Origin: Bacteroidales bacterium
GTDB taxonomy: Bacteria; Bacteroidota; Bacteroidia; Bacteroidales; UBA932
Length of the DNA: 64,000 bases
NCBI GenBank assembly: GCA_017430365.1
Contig: JAFRNC010000001.1
Location: 124,001-188,000 of the forward strand
Reading direction: 5' to 3'
Shown here: positions 35,380 to 43,038 of the stretch, piece by piece
How the letters are laid out: each line of letters opens with the position of its first letter
Position numbering within the stretch: the stretch's first letter is position 1
Program-made: the position numbers and the translations under genes
Notes under the pieces: model-generated
What the model saw: only the letters and a program-made list of their open reading frames with translations
Told to the model about the DNA's origin: nothing
The model's database searches: none

Positions 35380-36653
35380 GCCATATACTCATATATCTTC
35401 TGAAAAGCACACTGCTGCTAGCGGTATTCTACGCATTTTTCCTGCTGGTGATGCGGCGGAGCGGATGGTTCCGATTCAACCGTTTCACGCTGCTGGCCGG
35501 AAGCGTCGTCTGCCTGCTGCTGCCACTCATTCCCGTCCGGCTCCATACGCCCACTGTCTATTCTACGTGGATAGAACCCGTGGTCGTTGTCGCGTATGCC
35601 GGAGGCGGATCTCCGGCCGAAGCGGCCTCATCAGCCGCGCAGAGTCCTTCCCTTTGGCATATCATGCTCCTGGCCGTTTATGCTTTGGGCGCCGTTGTGA
35701 CGCTCGGGCTATATCTCCGCTCGTACGTAAGTATGTTCAGGATGCTCAGGCATTCGTCCGGTGAGCGGTGTGACGGTTATATCCTCCATCTCGTGGATAG
35801 GGAGACGCCCTCCTTCAGTTGGCTGCGCCATATAGTCATCTCCCGGATTGATTTTGAACGCTATCCCGCCATACTCACGCATGAGCGGGCGCATGTACGC
35901 GGCCGTCACTCCGTGGACCTGATGTTATCCTCGCTGCTGACTATCCTTCAGTGGTTCAATCCGCTGGTGTGGATCTGCCGCAGCGAACTCAAACTGCTCC
36001 ACGAATACGAAGCCGACGACTTCGTCCTCAATCAAGGCATCGATGCAACGCAATACCAATTATTACTCGTGAAAAAAGCCGTGGGGGAAAAGCGTTTCCT
36101 CCTGGCCAACGGCTTCAATCACGCCCAACTCAAAAACCGTATTACTATGATGCAGACTACAACGAAAGCAGCCTGGAAGAAACTTTTCCTGCTGCTTCTG
36201 CTCCCGCTGCTTGCCGGCACGACACTCCTCCTTGCAGAACGCGCCGTCCCGGCAACGGATGTAAACCTTAACGTCGATGAACCGGCCGTGGCGACGGGCG
36301 AATTCCTGCCCGATCCTCCTCCGGAAGAGCCTGTACGTTACAGCTTATTGGAGGAAAAGCCCCGCTTCCAGGGTGGCGACGCCGGGCAATTCTCCCACTG
36401 GGTCAATGAGAATCTCAAGTATCCCCCTGAGGCGGTCAAAGACTCCCTCCAAGGTCGAGTGACGCTGCAATTCACCATAGAGAAAGACGGCAGTGTCAAC
36501 GATGTCAAAGTGCTCCGCGGCATCGCTCCCGCCCTTGACAACGAGGCCGTCCGTGTCATAAGCCAGTCTCCAAAATGGGCCCCCGGTACCGTCAATGGCG
36601 AGCCTGTCCGGGTCATCTTCAATTTCCCGGTGCTTTTCCAACTTAAAAAATGA
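35376..36653 (+). CDS. M56 (BlaR1-like) membrane metallopeptidase with TonB C-terminal domain
   Basis: The 425-residue protein has three or more N-terminal helices (~5-25, 37-53, 93-113). The M56 zinc motif HERAH lies at 169-173, with LLHEYEADDFVL (~208-219) as the third-ligand region, and there is another helix near 269-287. Instead of a penicillin-binding sensor domain it ends in a TonB C-terminal domain (~330-425: PRFQGGD..., GRVTLQFTIEKDGSVNDVKVL...). It is thus a predicted BlaI-cleaving signalling protease whose periplasmic end resembles TonB. It overlaps both neighbours by ATGA. Confidence 0.93.
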   Translation: MSHILIYLLKSTLLLAVFYAFFLLVMRRSGWFRFNRFTLLAGSVVCLLLPLIPVRLHTPTVYSTWIEPVVVVAYAGGGSPAEAASSAAQSPSLWHIMLLAVYALGAVVTLGLYLRSYVSMFRMLRHSSGERCDGYILHLVDRETPSFSWLRHIVISRIDFERYPAILTHERAHVRGRHSVDLMLSSLLTILQWFNPLVWICRSELKLLHEYEADDFVLNQGIDATQYQLLLVKKAVGEKRFLLANGFNHAQLKNRITMMQTTTKAAWKKLFLLLLLPLLAGTTLLLAERAVPATDVNLNVDEPAVATGEFLPDPPPEEPVRYSLLEEKPRFQGGDAGQFSHWVNENLKYPPEAVKDSLQGRVTLQFTIEKDGSVNDVKVLRGIAPALDNEAVRVISQSPKWAPGTVNGEPVRVIFNFPVLFQLKK

Positions 36654-37837
36654 AGCTACGCCTGCTTCTGTCCGTGGCCGTGCTTGCCGCCGCCTTTTGG
36701 GCGGCGGCGCAGCCGGCTGATTCCCTGGCGCGTCGCACGGCGCTCGCGGAAGCACGCTACCTGAAGAGCATATACAAGACGGACGAGGCCATAGAATTGC
36801 TCTCTACACTGGTCAAGCCGGGTGTCCTTGATGAAGAAGTGCTCTCTGAACTGGCGGACTGCCATTTCCAGAACAGCGACTATGAGACGGCTGCCGGCAC
36901 CTACCAGCTGCTTTCACTGCATGCACCGGAGAATCTCCTATACAAAATCAAAGAGATGCAACTGGCCTACAGGATGAAGGATTATGCCGCCTGTGCCTCG
37001 TTCGGCAGGTCCGTGCTGGCGAGGGATTCAATTCCGGCAGTCGCCACGCTCGCGGGCGATGCTTTCAATCTGGCGGGGCAGACAGACTCAGCCCTTGTAT
37101 ATTACCGTCGTGCGCTGGCTCTGAAGCCCCGCAACGAGGCGGTTGTCAGCAAGGCGGCGAACCTGCTGCTGGCTGATAAGAAATACGACGACGTCATCGC
37201 GATGACAGCAGGCTATCTGGCGCTTGATCCGGACAATTTTACCGTGTCGCCCATCCAGGGGCTGGCTTACTACCTAAGTGCCCGGTACGATTCGTCCGAG
37301 GCTGTCTTCAAGCACCTGGAAGACCTGGGCATGGACAATTATCCATTGCATTATTATCTGGGGCAGAGTTATTGGCACAATGGAACCGTCTATGCCGCCG
37401 AGCCGGAACTGCTGAAGGCCTGGGCGATTGATTCGTCCGACGCCAACCTTGCATGGACGATCGCCGCCGTAAAGGTCGAAATGCGCAGGCCCTTCGAACG
37501 GCAGGTGAAACCCTGGCTGGAAAAGGCCGAGGCCATGATACAGCCCGATTCCTCTCTGGTTTCGCGCATCCACCAGCAGTACGGCACCGGATACTATGGC
37601 GAAGAGATATTCGACCGCGCCATTACTCATTATCAGGAAGCATATCGCTATAATCCCTCGTTCATACAAGCCCTGTCTACCATCGCTTATTGCTATGAGC
37701 GCCAGAAGAAATACAAGCAGGCGCTCGAATACTACGAAAAATATCTCAAGGTAGCAAAGCCCGGTTCCCGCGGCTACGAGTTCGCCAAAAAGAGCATTGA
37801 GTACATCAAGGGTGAACTCTTCATGAATGAGAAATGA
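36650..37837 (+). CDS. Tetratricopeptide-repeat protein of the BlaI-M56 operon
   Basis: 395 residues with a signal peptide (cleavage near AAAQPAD). About eight to ten TPR-like units follow, the clearest near residues ~40-75, 150-215 and 305-375 (YGEEIFDRAITHYQEAYRYNPSFIQAL). It is likely periplasmic and a protein-protein interaction scaffold. TPR proteins often follow blaI-M56 pairs in Bacteroidota. Its start overlaps the M56 stop, so it is translationally coupled. Confidence 0.88.
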   Translation: MKLRLLLSVAVLAAAFWAAAQPADSLARRTALAEARYLKSIYKTDEAIELLSTLVKPGVLDEEVLSELADCHFQNSDYETAAGTYQLLSLHAPENLLYKIKEMQLAYRMKDYAACASFGRSVLARDSIPAVATLAGDAFNLAGQTDSALVYYRRALALKPRNEAVVSKAANLLLADKKYDDVIAMTAGYLALDPDNFTVSPIQGLAYYLSARYDSSEAVFKHLEDLGMDNYPLHYYLGQSYWHNGTVYAAEPELLKAWAIDSSDANLAWTIAAVKVEMRRPFERQVKPWLEKAEAMIQPDSSLVSRIHQQYGTGYYGEEIFDRAITHYQEAYRYNPSFIQALSTIAYCYERQKKYKQALEYYEKYLKVAKPGSRGYEFAKKSIEYIKGELFMNEK

Positions 37838-37867
37838 TGACAGGATACTTCTTTATGCTCCGACCGG

Positions 37868-38554
37868 TCAGGGCTGAAGGATTTTCCTGTATTTCTTGGA
37901 AATAGGAAGGGTAGTGTCGGCAGCGACCAGGGAGTCCGTATCTACGGACTCGATGCAGGCACGGTTTACAAGGTAGGAGCGATGGATGCGGACAAAGGGT
38001 TCTCCGAGCAGGTTTTCCCATTGGCTGATACCCGTCTTGTTGCGGAAGGAGCGACCGTCAAGAGTAACGAGGTGGACTTCCGTGTCGTTTGATTCGATGT
38101 AGGCGATTTCAGCTGCGGAAAGGGTGACGGATTTCCTGTCCGAGATAAATGTAATCTGGCGGGGTGCGGCCTGCAGTCGGCGGTCCAGCCATTTCCGCCA
38201 GGCATAATCACCGAGCGCCAGCATGGTCAGGATGAGGCCGAGAAATACGGGGTTGACCAGAACGGGCTGCACGTCGAGAATGAACCAGACCCTGCTCTTC
38301 ATAAAAGGACTCCATAGCAGGCGATGGACAATCAACAACAGCAGAACGGTGGAAACCAGCACGGCCAGGGAGAGAGAGATCTTGCTGCGGATGGTTTCGG
38401 CTTTCGGCAGAAAAAACTCCAGGGCGATTGCACAGGGGAAGAATACCAGACTGATCAGGACGGCCTGGCCCGGTGTGTAATCCAGACTGATCAGGATGGC
38501 GGTCACCAGCGCGAGCGCCACGAGCCAAAAAGCGATCCGACCTAAGATTTTCAT
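37868..38554 (-). CDS. Membrane-anchored LytTR transcriptional regulator
   Basis: From the ATG at 38554 the 228-residue product has four predicted transmembrane helices (~5-23, 29-48, 58-80, 98-118). A LytTR DNA-binding domain at ~130-228 follows (SVTLSAAEIAYIESNDTEVHLV, FVRIHRSYLVNRACI). There is no receiver domain, so signal sensing is probably by the membrane part. It is divergent from the small membrane protein at 38692, which is a plausible target or antagonist. A longer in-frame start exists but lies upstream of its own -7 box. Confidence 0.92.
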   Translation of the reverse strand: MKILGRIAFWLVALALVTAILISLDYTPGQAVLISLVFFPCAIALEFFLPKAETIRSKISLSLAVLVSTVLLLLIVHRLLWSPFMKSRVWFILDVQPVLVNPVFLGLILTMLALGDYAWRKWLDRRLQAAPRQITFISDRKSVTLSAAEIAYIESNDTEVHLVTLDGRSFRNKTGISQWENLLGEPFVRIHRSYLVNRACIESVDTDSLVAADTTLPISKKYRKILQP

Positions 38555-38559
38555 TGTTA

Positions 38560-38567
38560 CAAATATA
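38560..38567 (-). promoter_or_regulatory. -7 box of the LytTR gene, 5 nt before the ATG
   Basis: The minus strand reads TATATTTG, then TAACA and the ATG; a leaderless transcript is predicted. Confidence 0.5.
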
Positions 38568-38639
38568 CTGAAAAAACAGCCCGGCCGGCAAAGAATAGCC
38601 GCCACAGTGGGATTCAATGAGTCTGCAATGGGTTTTAAC

Positions 38640-38671
38640 TTTGGAAGAAACCGGCGTGGTCCATACCTTTG
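38640..38671 (+). promoter_or_regulatory. Promoter of the small membrane protein gene
   Basis: TTTG (38640-38643), 20 nt spacer, TACCTTTG (38664-38671): a complete Bacteroidetes -33/-7 promoter with a 20-nt leader to the ATG at 38692. Confidence 0.7.
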
Positions 38672-38691
38672 CAGAACAAACAATCGAAACT

Positions 38692-39081
38692 ATGAAACAG
38701 ACAACCTATCAAGTGGCGGATTCGCTGGGTGTGTTCCATCCGGAAACCATTGAAACGCCAGGCTGGTCATTGGCCAGATTCTTTGTGGATGGCGGCGTGT
38801 CAGGCATGATTGCGCTCACCCTTTTACTGATAGCGCTTTTTCTCGCAGCCTGGAAAGCCCCGCGCTGGGTTCGGGAAGTGGGAATAGCCGCATTGGTCCT
38901 CTCGGTATTCCTGACCACTGTCGGCCTGTTCCAGATATTCGGCCTGATGGATCAATTCGGCAGTGAGATATTTCCTATTATCGGCGGCGGTTTGCAAATT
39001 GCCATCATCCCGCTACTGTATGGCCTGATCATCTATTTCATTTCGCTGCTCATCCGGCTTGTGCAAACGCCAAGAATATAA
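38692..39081 (+). CDS. Small three-helix membrane protein next to the LytTR gene
   Basis: With the ATG at 38692, just after a full promoter, the product is 129 residues. It has a polar N-terminus of ~35 residues and three hydrophobic segments (~38-58, 65-85, 98-122). I do not recognise the family. Divergent pairing with a membrane LytTR regulator recalls LytTR systems where the neighbour is a small membrane antagonist; here that is only inference. The next gene starts 18 nt downstream. Confidence 0.75.
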   Translation: MKQTTYQVADSLGVFHPETIETPGWSLARFFVDGGVSGMIALTLLLIALFLAAWKAPRWVREVGIAALVLSVFLTTVGLFQIFGLMDQFGSEIFPIIGGGLQIAIIPLLYGLIIYFISLLIRLVQTPRI

Positions 39082-39099
39082 AACAAGAATATAAAAACG

Positions 39100-40149
39100 A
39101 TGAAACGACTGCTTGCCATTTTTGTCCTGCCGCTCCTGTGTGCAGGATGCCGTTCAGAGAATATGTGCACAATCCGGGGTACTGTGAGCGTCCCTGATGC
39201 GGGTCAGCCCTATTCCGCCGTGCTGCTGCAGGGAGGGGAGGGCATTGATACCTGTCGGATCGAGCATGGCGCGTTTACGCTGAAGACCATGCAGAATCCG
39301 CAGGTACAGCAGCGTATCAAGTTGATTGACGCCGGAGGGAACGATGTGGGGGAAGGCGGTATATACGACATGATGGAGATTGTGGCCGACACCCGCTCGA
39401 TGACTGTAAACTTCGATACCCAGGAGTCGTCCGGCAGCCCTCTGACGGCTGCGATGAACGATCTGATCCATGAACTGGATAAATTGCTGATGGAGGGTGA
39501 CCCGGAGGGCGATACCGCCGGGAAGATGGATACCATACTCCGGCAAGCCTGGCGGGAGCATTCCCATGATGCTGTCGGCCTTCAGACGATGAGGTTGCTG
39601 TCGTTCCATCTGGATTATGAGGGAATGGTGACATTGCTCGATGAAGGAGGTGATTTCATCAGGGAGGCGGAAGATATTGCCATGACCCTGAAATACAAGC
39701 TGGCTCCGCTCAAATCCGAAGGATCTGTCCTTTATGTCAGCGTCGGCAAAGACGGTGGCGTTGTCTCTAAGGAGGAAATGGATGCCGATGAATGCCTGTC
39801 ATCCCTGACTGGCGGCGGAGGATATCTTCTGCTCGATTTCTGGGCATCGTGGTGCGGACCGTGCAGGGAGGAGATTCCGAATGTGATACGCTTGAACAGG
39901 CTCTTTGCTGCGAAAGGCCTGAAGATTGTTGGGGTTACGGTCAAGGACAAACCTGAGAATTCCATGTCGGCCATGGCCGAATTTGGCATCGACTACGATC
40001 AGGTATTCGACCTCGAAGGCATAATCTGCTCGAAATATCCCGTCATGGGTGTCCCCCAGTTCTTCCTGCTCGATCCGCAGGGAGACATCGTCCTGAAAGG
40101 CAGTCATAACCTGGACGAGTTCGAAGCTTTTCTGGAGAAAAATCTCTAG
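39100..40149 (+). CDS. TlpA-like thioredoxin-domain lipoprotein with DUF4369-like N-terminus
   Basis: 349 residues with a lipoprotein signal (LLCAGC, Cys17). Residues ~25-115 look like DUF4369 (TIRGTVSVPDAG...GEGIDTCRIEHGAFTL). The thioredoxin domain starts near residue 235, with LDFWASWCGPCREEIP (CxxC at ~251-254) and the cis-Pro GVPQFFLLD. It should act as a periplasmic or surface thiol-disulfide reductase. Probably cotranscribed with the small membrane protein upstream; convergent with the S41 gene 4 nt away. Confidence 0.92.
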   Translation: MKRLLAIFVLPLLCAGCRSENMCTIRGTVSVPDAGQPYSAVLLQGGEGIDTCRIEHGAFTLKTMQNPQVQQRIKLIDAGGNDVGEGGIYDMMEIVADTRSMTVNFDTQESSGSPLTAAMNDLIHELDKLLMEGDPEGDTAGKMDTILRQAWREHSHDAVGLQTMRLLSFHLDYEGMVTLLDEGGDFIREAEDIAMTLKYKLAPLKSEGSVLYVSVGKDGGVVSKEEMDADECLSSLTGGGGYLLLDFWASWCGPCREEIPNVIRLNRLFAAKGLKIVGVTVKDKPENSMSAMAEFGIDYDQVFDLEGIICSKYPVMGVPQFFLLDPQGDIVLKGSHNLDEFEAFLEKNL

Positions 40150-40153
40150 CCCT

Positions 40154-41071
40154 CTAAAGGCTGCGGATCCATTCCACCGCATCCTCCACAGGCCTGTCGG
40201 TGGCAACGTCAGGAGCGATAGGGTCGTCGCAGAAGACTTCTCCCGTGCGGGCCATGTCGCAGCTGACCGTCAGCACGAGCTTCGAACCGTCGGGCATCTG
40301 GAATGGGGTGTTCGCGGAAGCGTAACCGGCTGTCGGCCCCCCGAAAGTGCGGACGTTTTCCAATCCCCTGAAGCAGATAAGGGCAGCTTCGCCGGAGCTG
40401 GCGGTATGGCCGTCGGTCAACAGGGCGACGCGGCAGTCGATACGCGGCTTGGATTCTATTCCGACGCTCCCCAGTATGAAGTCCTTCGTTATGGGCATCG
40501 TGCGTTTATTGCTCTTGAAGCGGAGGATGTCGTCGTCAGGAAGGAAGCGGTGGACAGCGGCGATCATCGGATACATATTGCCGCCTGTGTTTCCGCGCAG
40601 GTCGATGACAACGCCTTTCAGGCTTCCCTCCTCCTGTGATCCGGCTTCGGGCAGGGCGTCGAGTACCGCGTGGACGTAACGCTGGTTTTCTTCTTTCGTC
40701 TGGCCGCTGAAAGCCGGCAGGACTATCAGCAATATGCCGTTATCCTTTTCAGTCACTGATGGAGCGGTCTCTTTGTCCTCGGCCGCCGACTCCTGCTGGC
40801 CCTCGACCGTGTATATGAAAGAATGCTTGCCGCCGGCAACTTTCAAAGCCTGCCGGGTCACTTCGTAGGCCTCTTCTTTTGTGGCCGGCTTGGCCGCAAG
40901 AGCTGCCGCCTTTGCCTCTTCCCATTCCGGTCCTTCGGCGAAAAGTCCCTGCCTGTCCATCAGTTTGACGGCTTTCTTTACATATTGCTGCTCCGGGCTC
41001 TGGCAACCGGCCAGAAGCATGCTGGCCAGTGCGGCCAGAGTGATAATAGTAAGATGCAATGCACGTTTCAT
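40154..41071 (-). CDS. S41-type peptidase lipoprotein
   Basis: Starting at the ATG whose A is base 41071 the 305-residue product has a lipobox LLAGC (Cys23). It carries an S41 protease core without a PDZ domain: VVIDLRGNTGGNMYPMI and the nucleophile segment LTDGHTASSGEAALI, then TFGGPTAGYASANTPF. It is related to tricorn/CtpA peptidases but shorter. A substrate cannot be inferred. A -7 box lies 4 nt before the start. Confidence 0.9.
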   Translation of the reverse strand: MKRALHLTIITLAALASMLLAGCQSPEQQYVKKAVKLMDRQGLFAEGPEWEEAKAAALAAKPATKEEAYEVTRQALKVAGGKHSFIYTVEGQQESAAEDKETAPSVTEKDNGILLIVLPAFSGQTKEENQRYVHAVLDALPEAGSQEEGSLKGVVIDLRGNTGGNMYPMIAAVHRFLPDDDILRFKSNKRTMPITKDFILGSVGIESKPRIDCRVALLTDGHTASSGEAALICFRGLENVRTFGGPTAGYASANTPFQMPDGSKLVLTVSCDMARTGEVFCDDPIAPDVATDRPVEDAVEWIRSL

Positions 41072-41075
41072 ACGG

Positions 41076-41083
41076 CAAAAATA
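41076..41083 (-). promoter_or_regulatory. -7 box of the S41 lipoprotein gene, 4 nt before the ATG
   Basis: The minus strand reads TATTTTTG (TAnnTTTG) followed by CCGT and the ATG; a leaderless transcript is predicted. Confidence 0.45.
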
Positions 41084-41140
41084 CACAATTAGCGACAATT
41101 ATCTTCGCATACCTGTGTCGTTTGTTACCGGGGTATAAGA

Positions 41141-41186
41141 TTCCGGGGCAAGCCGGGAATGACGGAGGGTGTCAAGCCGGGAATGA
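41141..41186. repeat. Short CAAGCCGGGAATGA direct repeat next to the REP cassette
   Basis: The 14-mer occurs at 41149-41162 and 41173-41186, 24 nt apart. The first is preceded by ATTCCGGGG so it forms an imperfect palindrome (ATTCC...GGGAAT). Confidence 0.6.
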
Positions 41187-41206
41187 AGCCTTTGCGCTAT
41201 CGATGT

Positions 41207-41321
41207 GGCAGCGAAAGGGATGGAGGCGCAGCTTGGCTCCTTTCGCTGCCAGCTGCCGGCGATTCCGGCCGAAAAGTGGCAACGAAGGGGATGAGATAGA
41301 TTAACTATGCCTTTCGCTGCC
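41207..41321. repeat. Left REP cassette: two 44-nt palindromes
   Basis: Palindrome L1 (41207-41250) has arms GGCAGCGAAAGG and CCTTTCGCTGCC, perfectly complementary. L2 (41278-41321) has arms GGCAACGAAGG and GCCTTTCGCTGCC. Both are 44 nt and start 71 nt apart. The right half of L2 encodes the last residues of the DUF1648 protein. Confidence 0.9.
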
Positions 41322-41757
41322 GGAGAAAGAGAAAAACAAGATGTATCACCATTGCGGCAAGCAGCGCACAAGTAACGCCGGACAAGGGTCGCGCGAGTTT
41401 CCCGACAGCCAACAGGTAGAGACTCAGTGATATCCAGGCGAAGACGGCCATCACCCACATTTTCAAGGCGTGTCCGATGACTGTTGCCAGAACGGGATTT
41501 TCTTCTCCCGATTGCCGGGGCATATTGATCAGACGGGGGTGTTTTTGGACAAAGAAAAGCAGCCCATAAAGGGCAATCGCAAAGATAGCCAGATACAAGA
41601 AAACCGTCCGGTCTCCCCAGGCATTGATCTCACCCCGGAAGAAATGTCTGGGAACAGGTATCCCGGCCAACTCGCCATAGTGTAACAGAGGGAACATAGT
41701 GGCCAACAGCAAGACTACAGCTATAATCTCCTCGATGAGTTGGATATTCTTGTTCAT
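41305..41757 (-). CDS. DUF1648-like small membrane protein
   Basis: The 150-residue protein has four hydrophobic helices (~8-26, 49-68, 88-112, 125-145). After helix 1 it has GIPVPRHFFRGEINAWGDR, close to the DUF1648 signature (IPxHFNxxGExDxWG). Function is unknown; related domains occur in SdpI-type immunity proteins. The last five codons (RQRKA) and the stop are supplied by the palindrome arm of REP L2, so the C-terminus was shaped by a REP insertion. It is divergent from the RAYT gene and enclosed by the REP cassettes. Confidence 0.8.
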   Translation of the reverse strand: MNKNIQLIEEIIAVVLLLATMFPLLHYGELAGIPVPRHFFRGEINAWGDRTVFLYLAIFAIALYGLLFFVQKHPRLINMPRQSGEENPVLATVIGHALKMWVMAVFAWISLSLYLLAVGKLARPLSGVTCALLAAMVIHLVFLFLRQRKA

Positions 41758-41777
41758 AATTGTGGCGTTGTTTTCTG

Positions 41778-41805
41778 TAAAGTTAGCAAATAATCCCTAT
41801 CTTTA
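41778..41805. promoter_or_regulatory. Divergent promoter region of the DUF1648 and RAYT genes
   Basis: The minus strand reads TAACTTTA (41785-41778) and the plus strand TATCTTTA (41798-41805), each one mismatch from TAnnTTTG. If the plus box is used, the Met codon at 41807 would lie at the very edge of the transcript, favouring the start at 41888. Confidence 0.4.
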
Positions 41806-41887
41806 TATGAAGCATTTCGTCGGTGCGGCGGGCCGTGGCGATCGAAACGTGCGAAAGATTTGTGAAACTGTAGTAAAACGGAATGCC

Positions 41888-42823
41888 ATGAGAAAAACCT
41901 TTCATAGCTGTCTCTCTTCCCACGATGAAGTGATGTTCCGGAGTGAAGCCGACTTGTGCCGCGGCTTCAATGCACTCGCGCTGGCCATCCTGGAAACAGA
42001 TTCACGTCTGCTTGCGGAGGGCTTCCTGACGACTCATTTCCATGAACTGGTACAGACGGACTGTCCTGAGGAGGTCATGCGCCGGACACGCTATTCGTAT
42101 GCCCGGTTCTTCAATGCAAAATACAAGCGGCGGGGGAGTTTGGGCGAAAGGCGCCCTTTTTCGCTTGATGTGGAAGGATTCCATCACACATTGGCTGCCC
42201 TTAACTACGTAAACCGGCAGGGACTCCATCACGGACTTTCCCAAACGCCTTTCGGTTACCGTCACTGTTCCGCCGGCGTGTTCTTCCGGAAGGATCTGGG
42301 GCACCGCCAACCGGTGGCTTTGATGCCCGATGACCAGCGTTACAAGTATCTGCCCAAAGGAACAGGTATCCCCTCTGAATACAGGATGGATACCGATGGG
42401 TTGCTGCTGAGGGAAGATATAATCGATACGGCCCAGGTGGAAACCTTCTATGTCTCTCCGCGGAACTTTCTTTTCCAAATGAACAAGATTGGCGATGAGG
42501 TATCGGTCAGGGAACAGCGACAGGAAGAATCCTCCACACCCATCATTACGATGGCCGTCATGGAACCCGGTTATTCTCCGGAAGGGATTGGCCGTCTGCT
42601 GCAGAATGAAAAAGGACGGCATGATCCGCAGATGATTACAGACCTGGAGCTGTGTGCCATCATCGATAATGCCTGCCTGCCAAAATACTTCAAGGGAGTC
42701 ACCATCTACGAAATGTCCCGGTCGCAACGGATCCGGCTCTTCGATCTGCTATGGAATAATCTCTGGGCAAGAAAGCGGAAAAGGACCACGGAGGGACAAT
42801 TGAAACGATGCCTATGGCTATGA
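41888..42823 (+). CDS. REP-associated tyrosine transposase (RAYT, Y1/IS200-like)
   Basis: The 311-residue protein shows the Y1 HUH fold. The HxH pair H50-F-H52 lies in GFLTTHFHELVQ, FFNAKYKRRGSLGERRPF matches the RAYT 'yNrryg..GhlfqgRf' region, and the catalytic Tyr is Y107 in LNYVNRQGLHHG. These enzymes nick and join single-stranded DNA at REP palindromes. A C-terminal extension of about 170 residues is longer than in simple RAYTs. An in-frame ATG at 41807 would add 27 residues but sits 1 nt after a -7-like box. REP palindromes flank the gene at 41207-41321 and 42874-42988. Confidence 0.85.
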   Translation: MRKTFHSCLSSHDEVMFRSEADLCRGFNALALAILETDSRLLAEGFLTTHFHELVQTDCPEEVMRRTRYSYARFFNAKYKRRGSLGERRPFSLDVEGFHHTLAALNYVNRQGLHHGLSQTPFGYRHCSAGVFFRKDLGHRQPVALMPDDQRYKYLPKGTGIPSEYRMDTDGLLLREDIIDTAQVETFYVSPRNFLFQMNKIGDEVSVREQRQEESSTPIITMAVMEPGYSPEGIGRLLQNEKGRHDPQMITDLELCAIIDNACLPKYFKGVTIYEMSRSQRIRLFDLLWNNLWARKRKRTTEGQLKRCLWL

Positions 42824-42873
42824 TGTGCCTGGCGTGTCACTTGTGGGAGATTGATTACTTTATTTTATCACTT

Positions 42874-42988
42874 GACAACGAAAGGTGCCGGATAGCTATC
42901 TCATCCCTTTCGTTGCCACTTTTCGGCCGAAACAACTAGTTTTTGGCAATGAAAGGTATCAAGCGGCGCTGCCATCCCTTTCGCTGCC
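42874..42988. repeat. Right REP cassette: two 44-nt palindromes
   Basis: R1 (42874-42917) has arms GACAACGAAAGG and CCTTTCGTTGCC; R2 (42945-42988) has arms GGCAATGAAAGG and CCTTTCGCTGCC. Lengths (44) and offset (71) equal those of the left cassette, in inverted order and orientation. It starts 50 nt after the RAYT stop. Confidence 0.9.
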
Positions 42989-43038
42989 AGACCGGCGGCG
43001 CAAAAGGAAGGGGCCGGGCAAAAGATAGTGCGGAGGTT

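Larger units (their letters stand above)
41207..42988. mobile_element. RAYT-REP element (REPtron-like) bounded by inverted REP cassettes
   Basis: Two 115-bp cassettes in opposite orientation bound 1552 bp holding a RAYT gene (plus strand) and a DUF1648-like gene (minus strand). The reverse complement of the left cassette aligns with the right one without gaps at the level of palindrome length (44), spacer (27) and total (115). A 35-nt core next to the inner palindrome differs at about 2 positions. RAYT proteins are known to cut and move REP palindromes; whether this whole block moves as a unit is inference. Confidence 0.7.

Noticed and set aside
41807..41887. Longer N-terminus for the RAYT (Met at 41807)
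   Set aside because: The Met is 1 nt after a -7-like box, so it would be at the edge of the transcript, and the Y1 domain aligns well from the Met at 41888. It remains possible if the box is not used.
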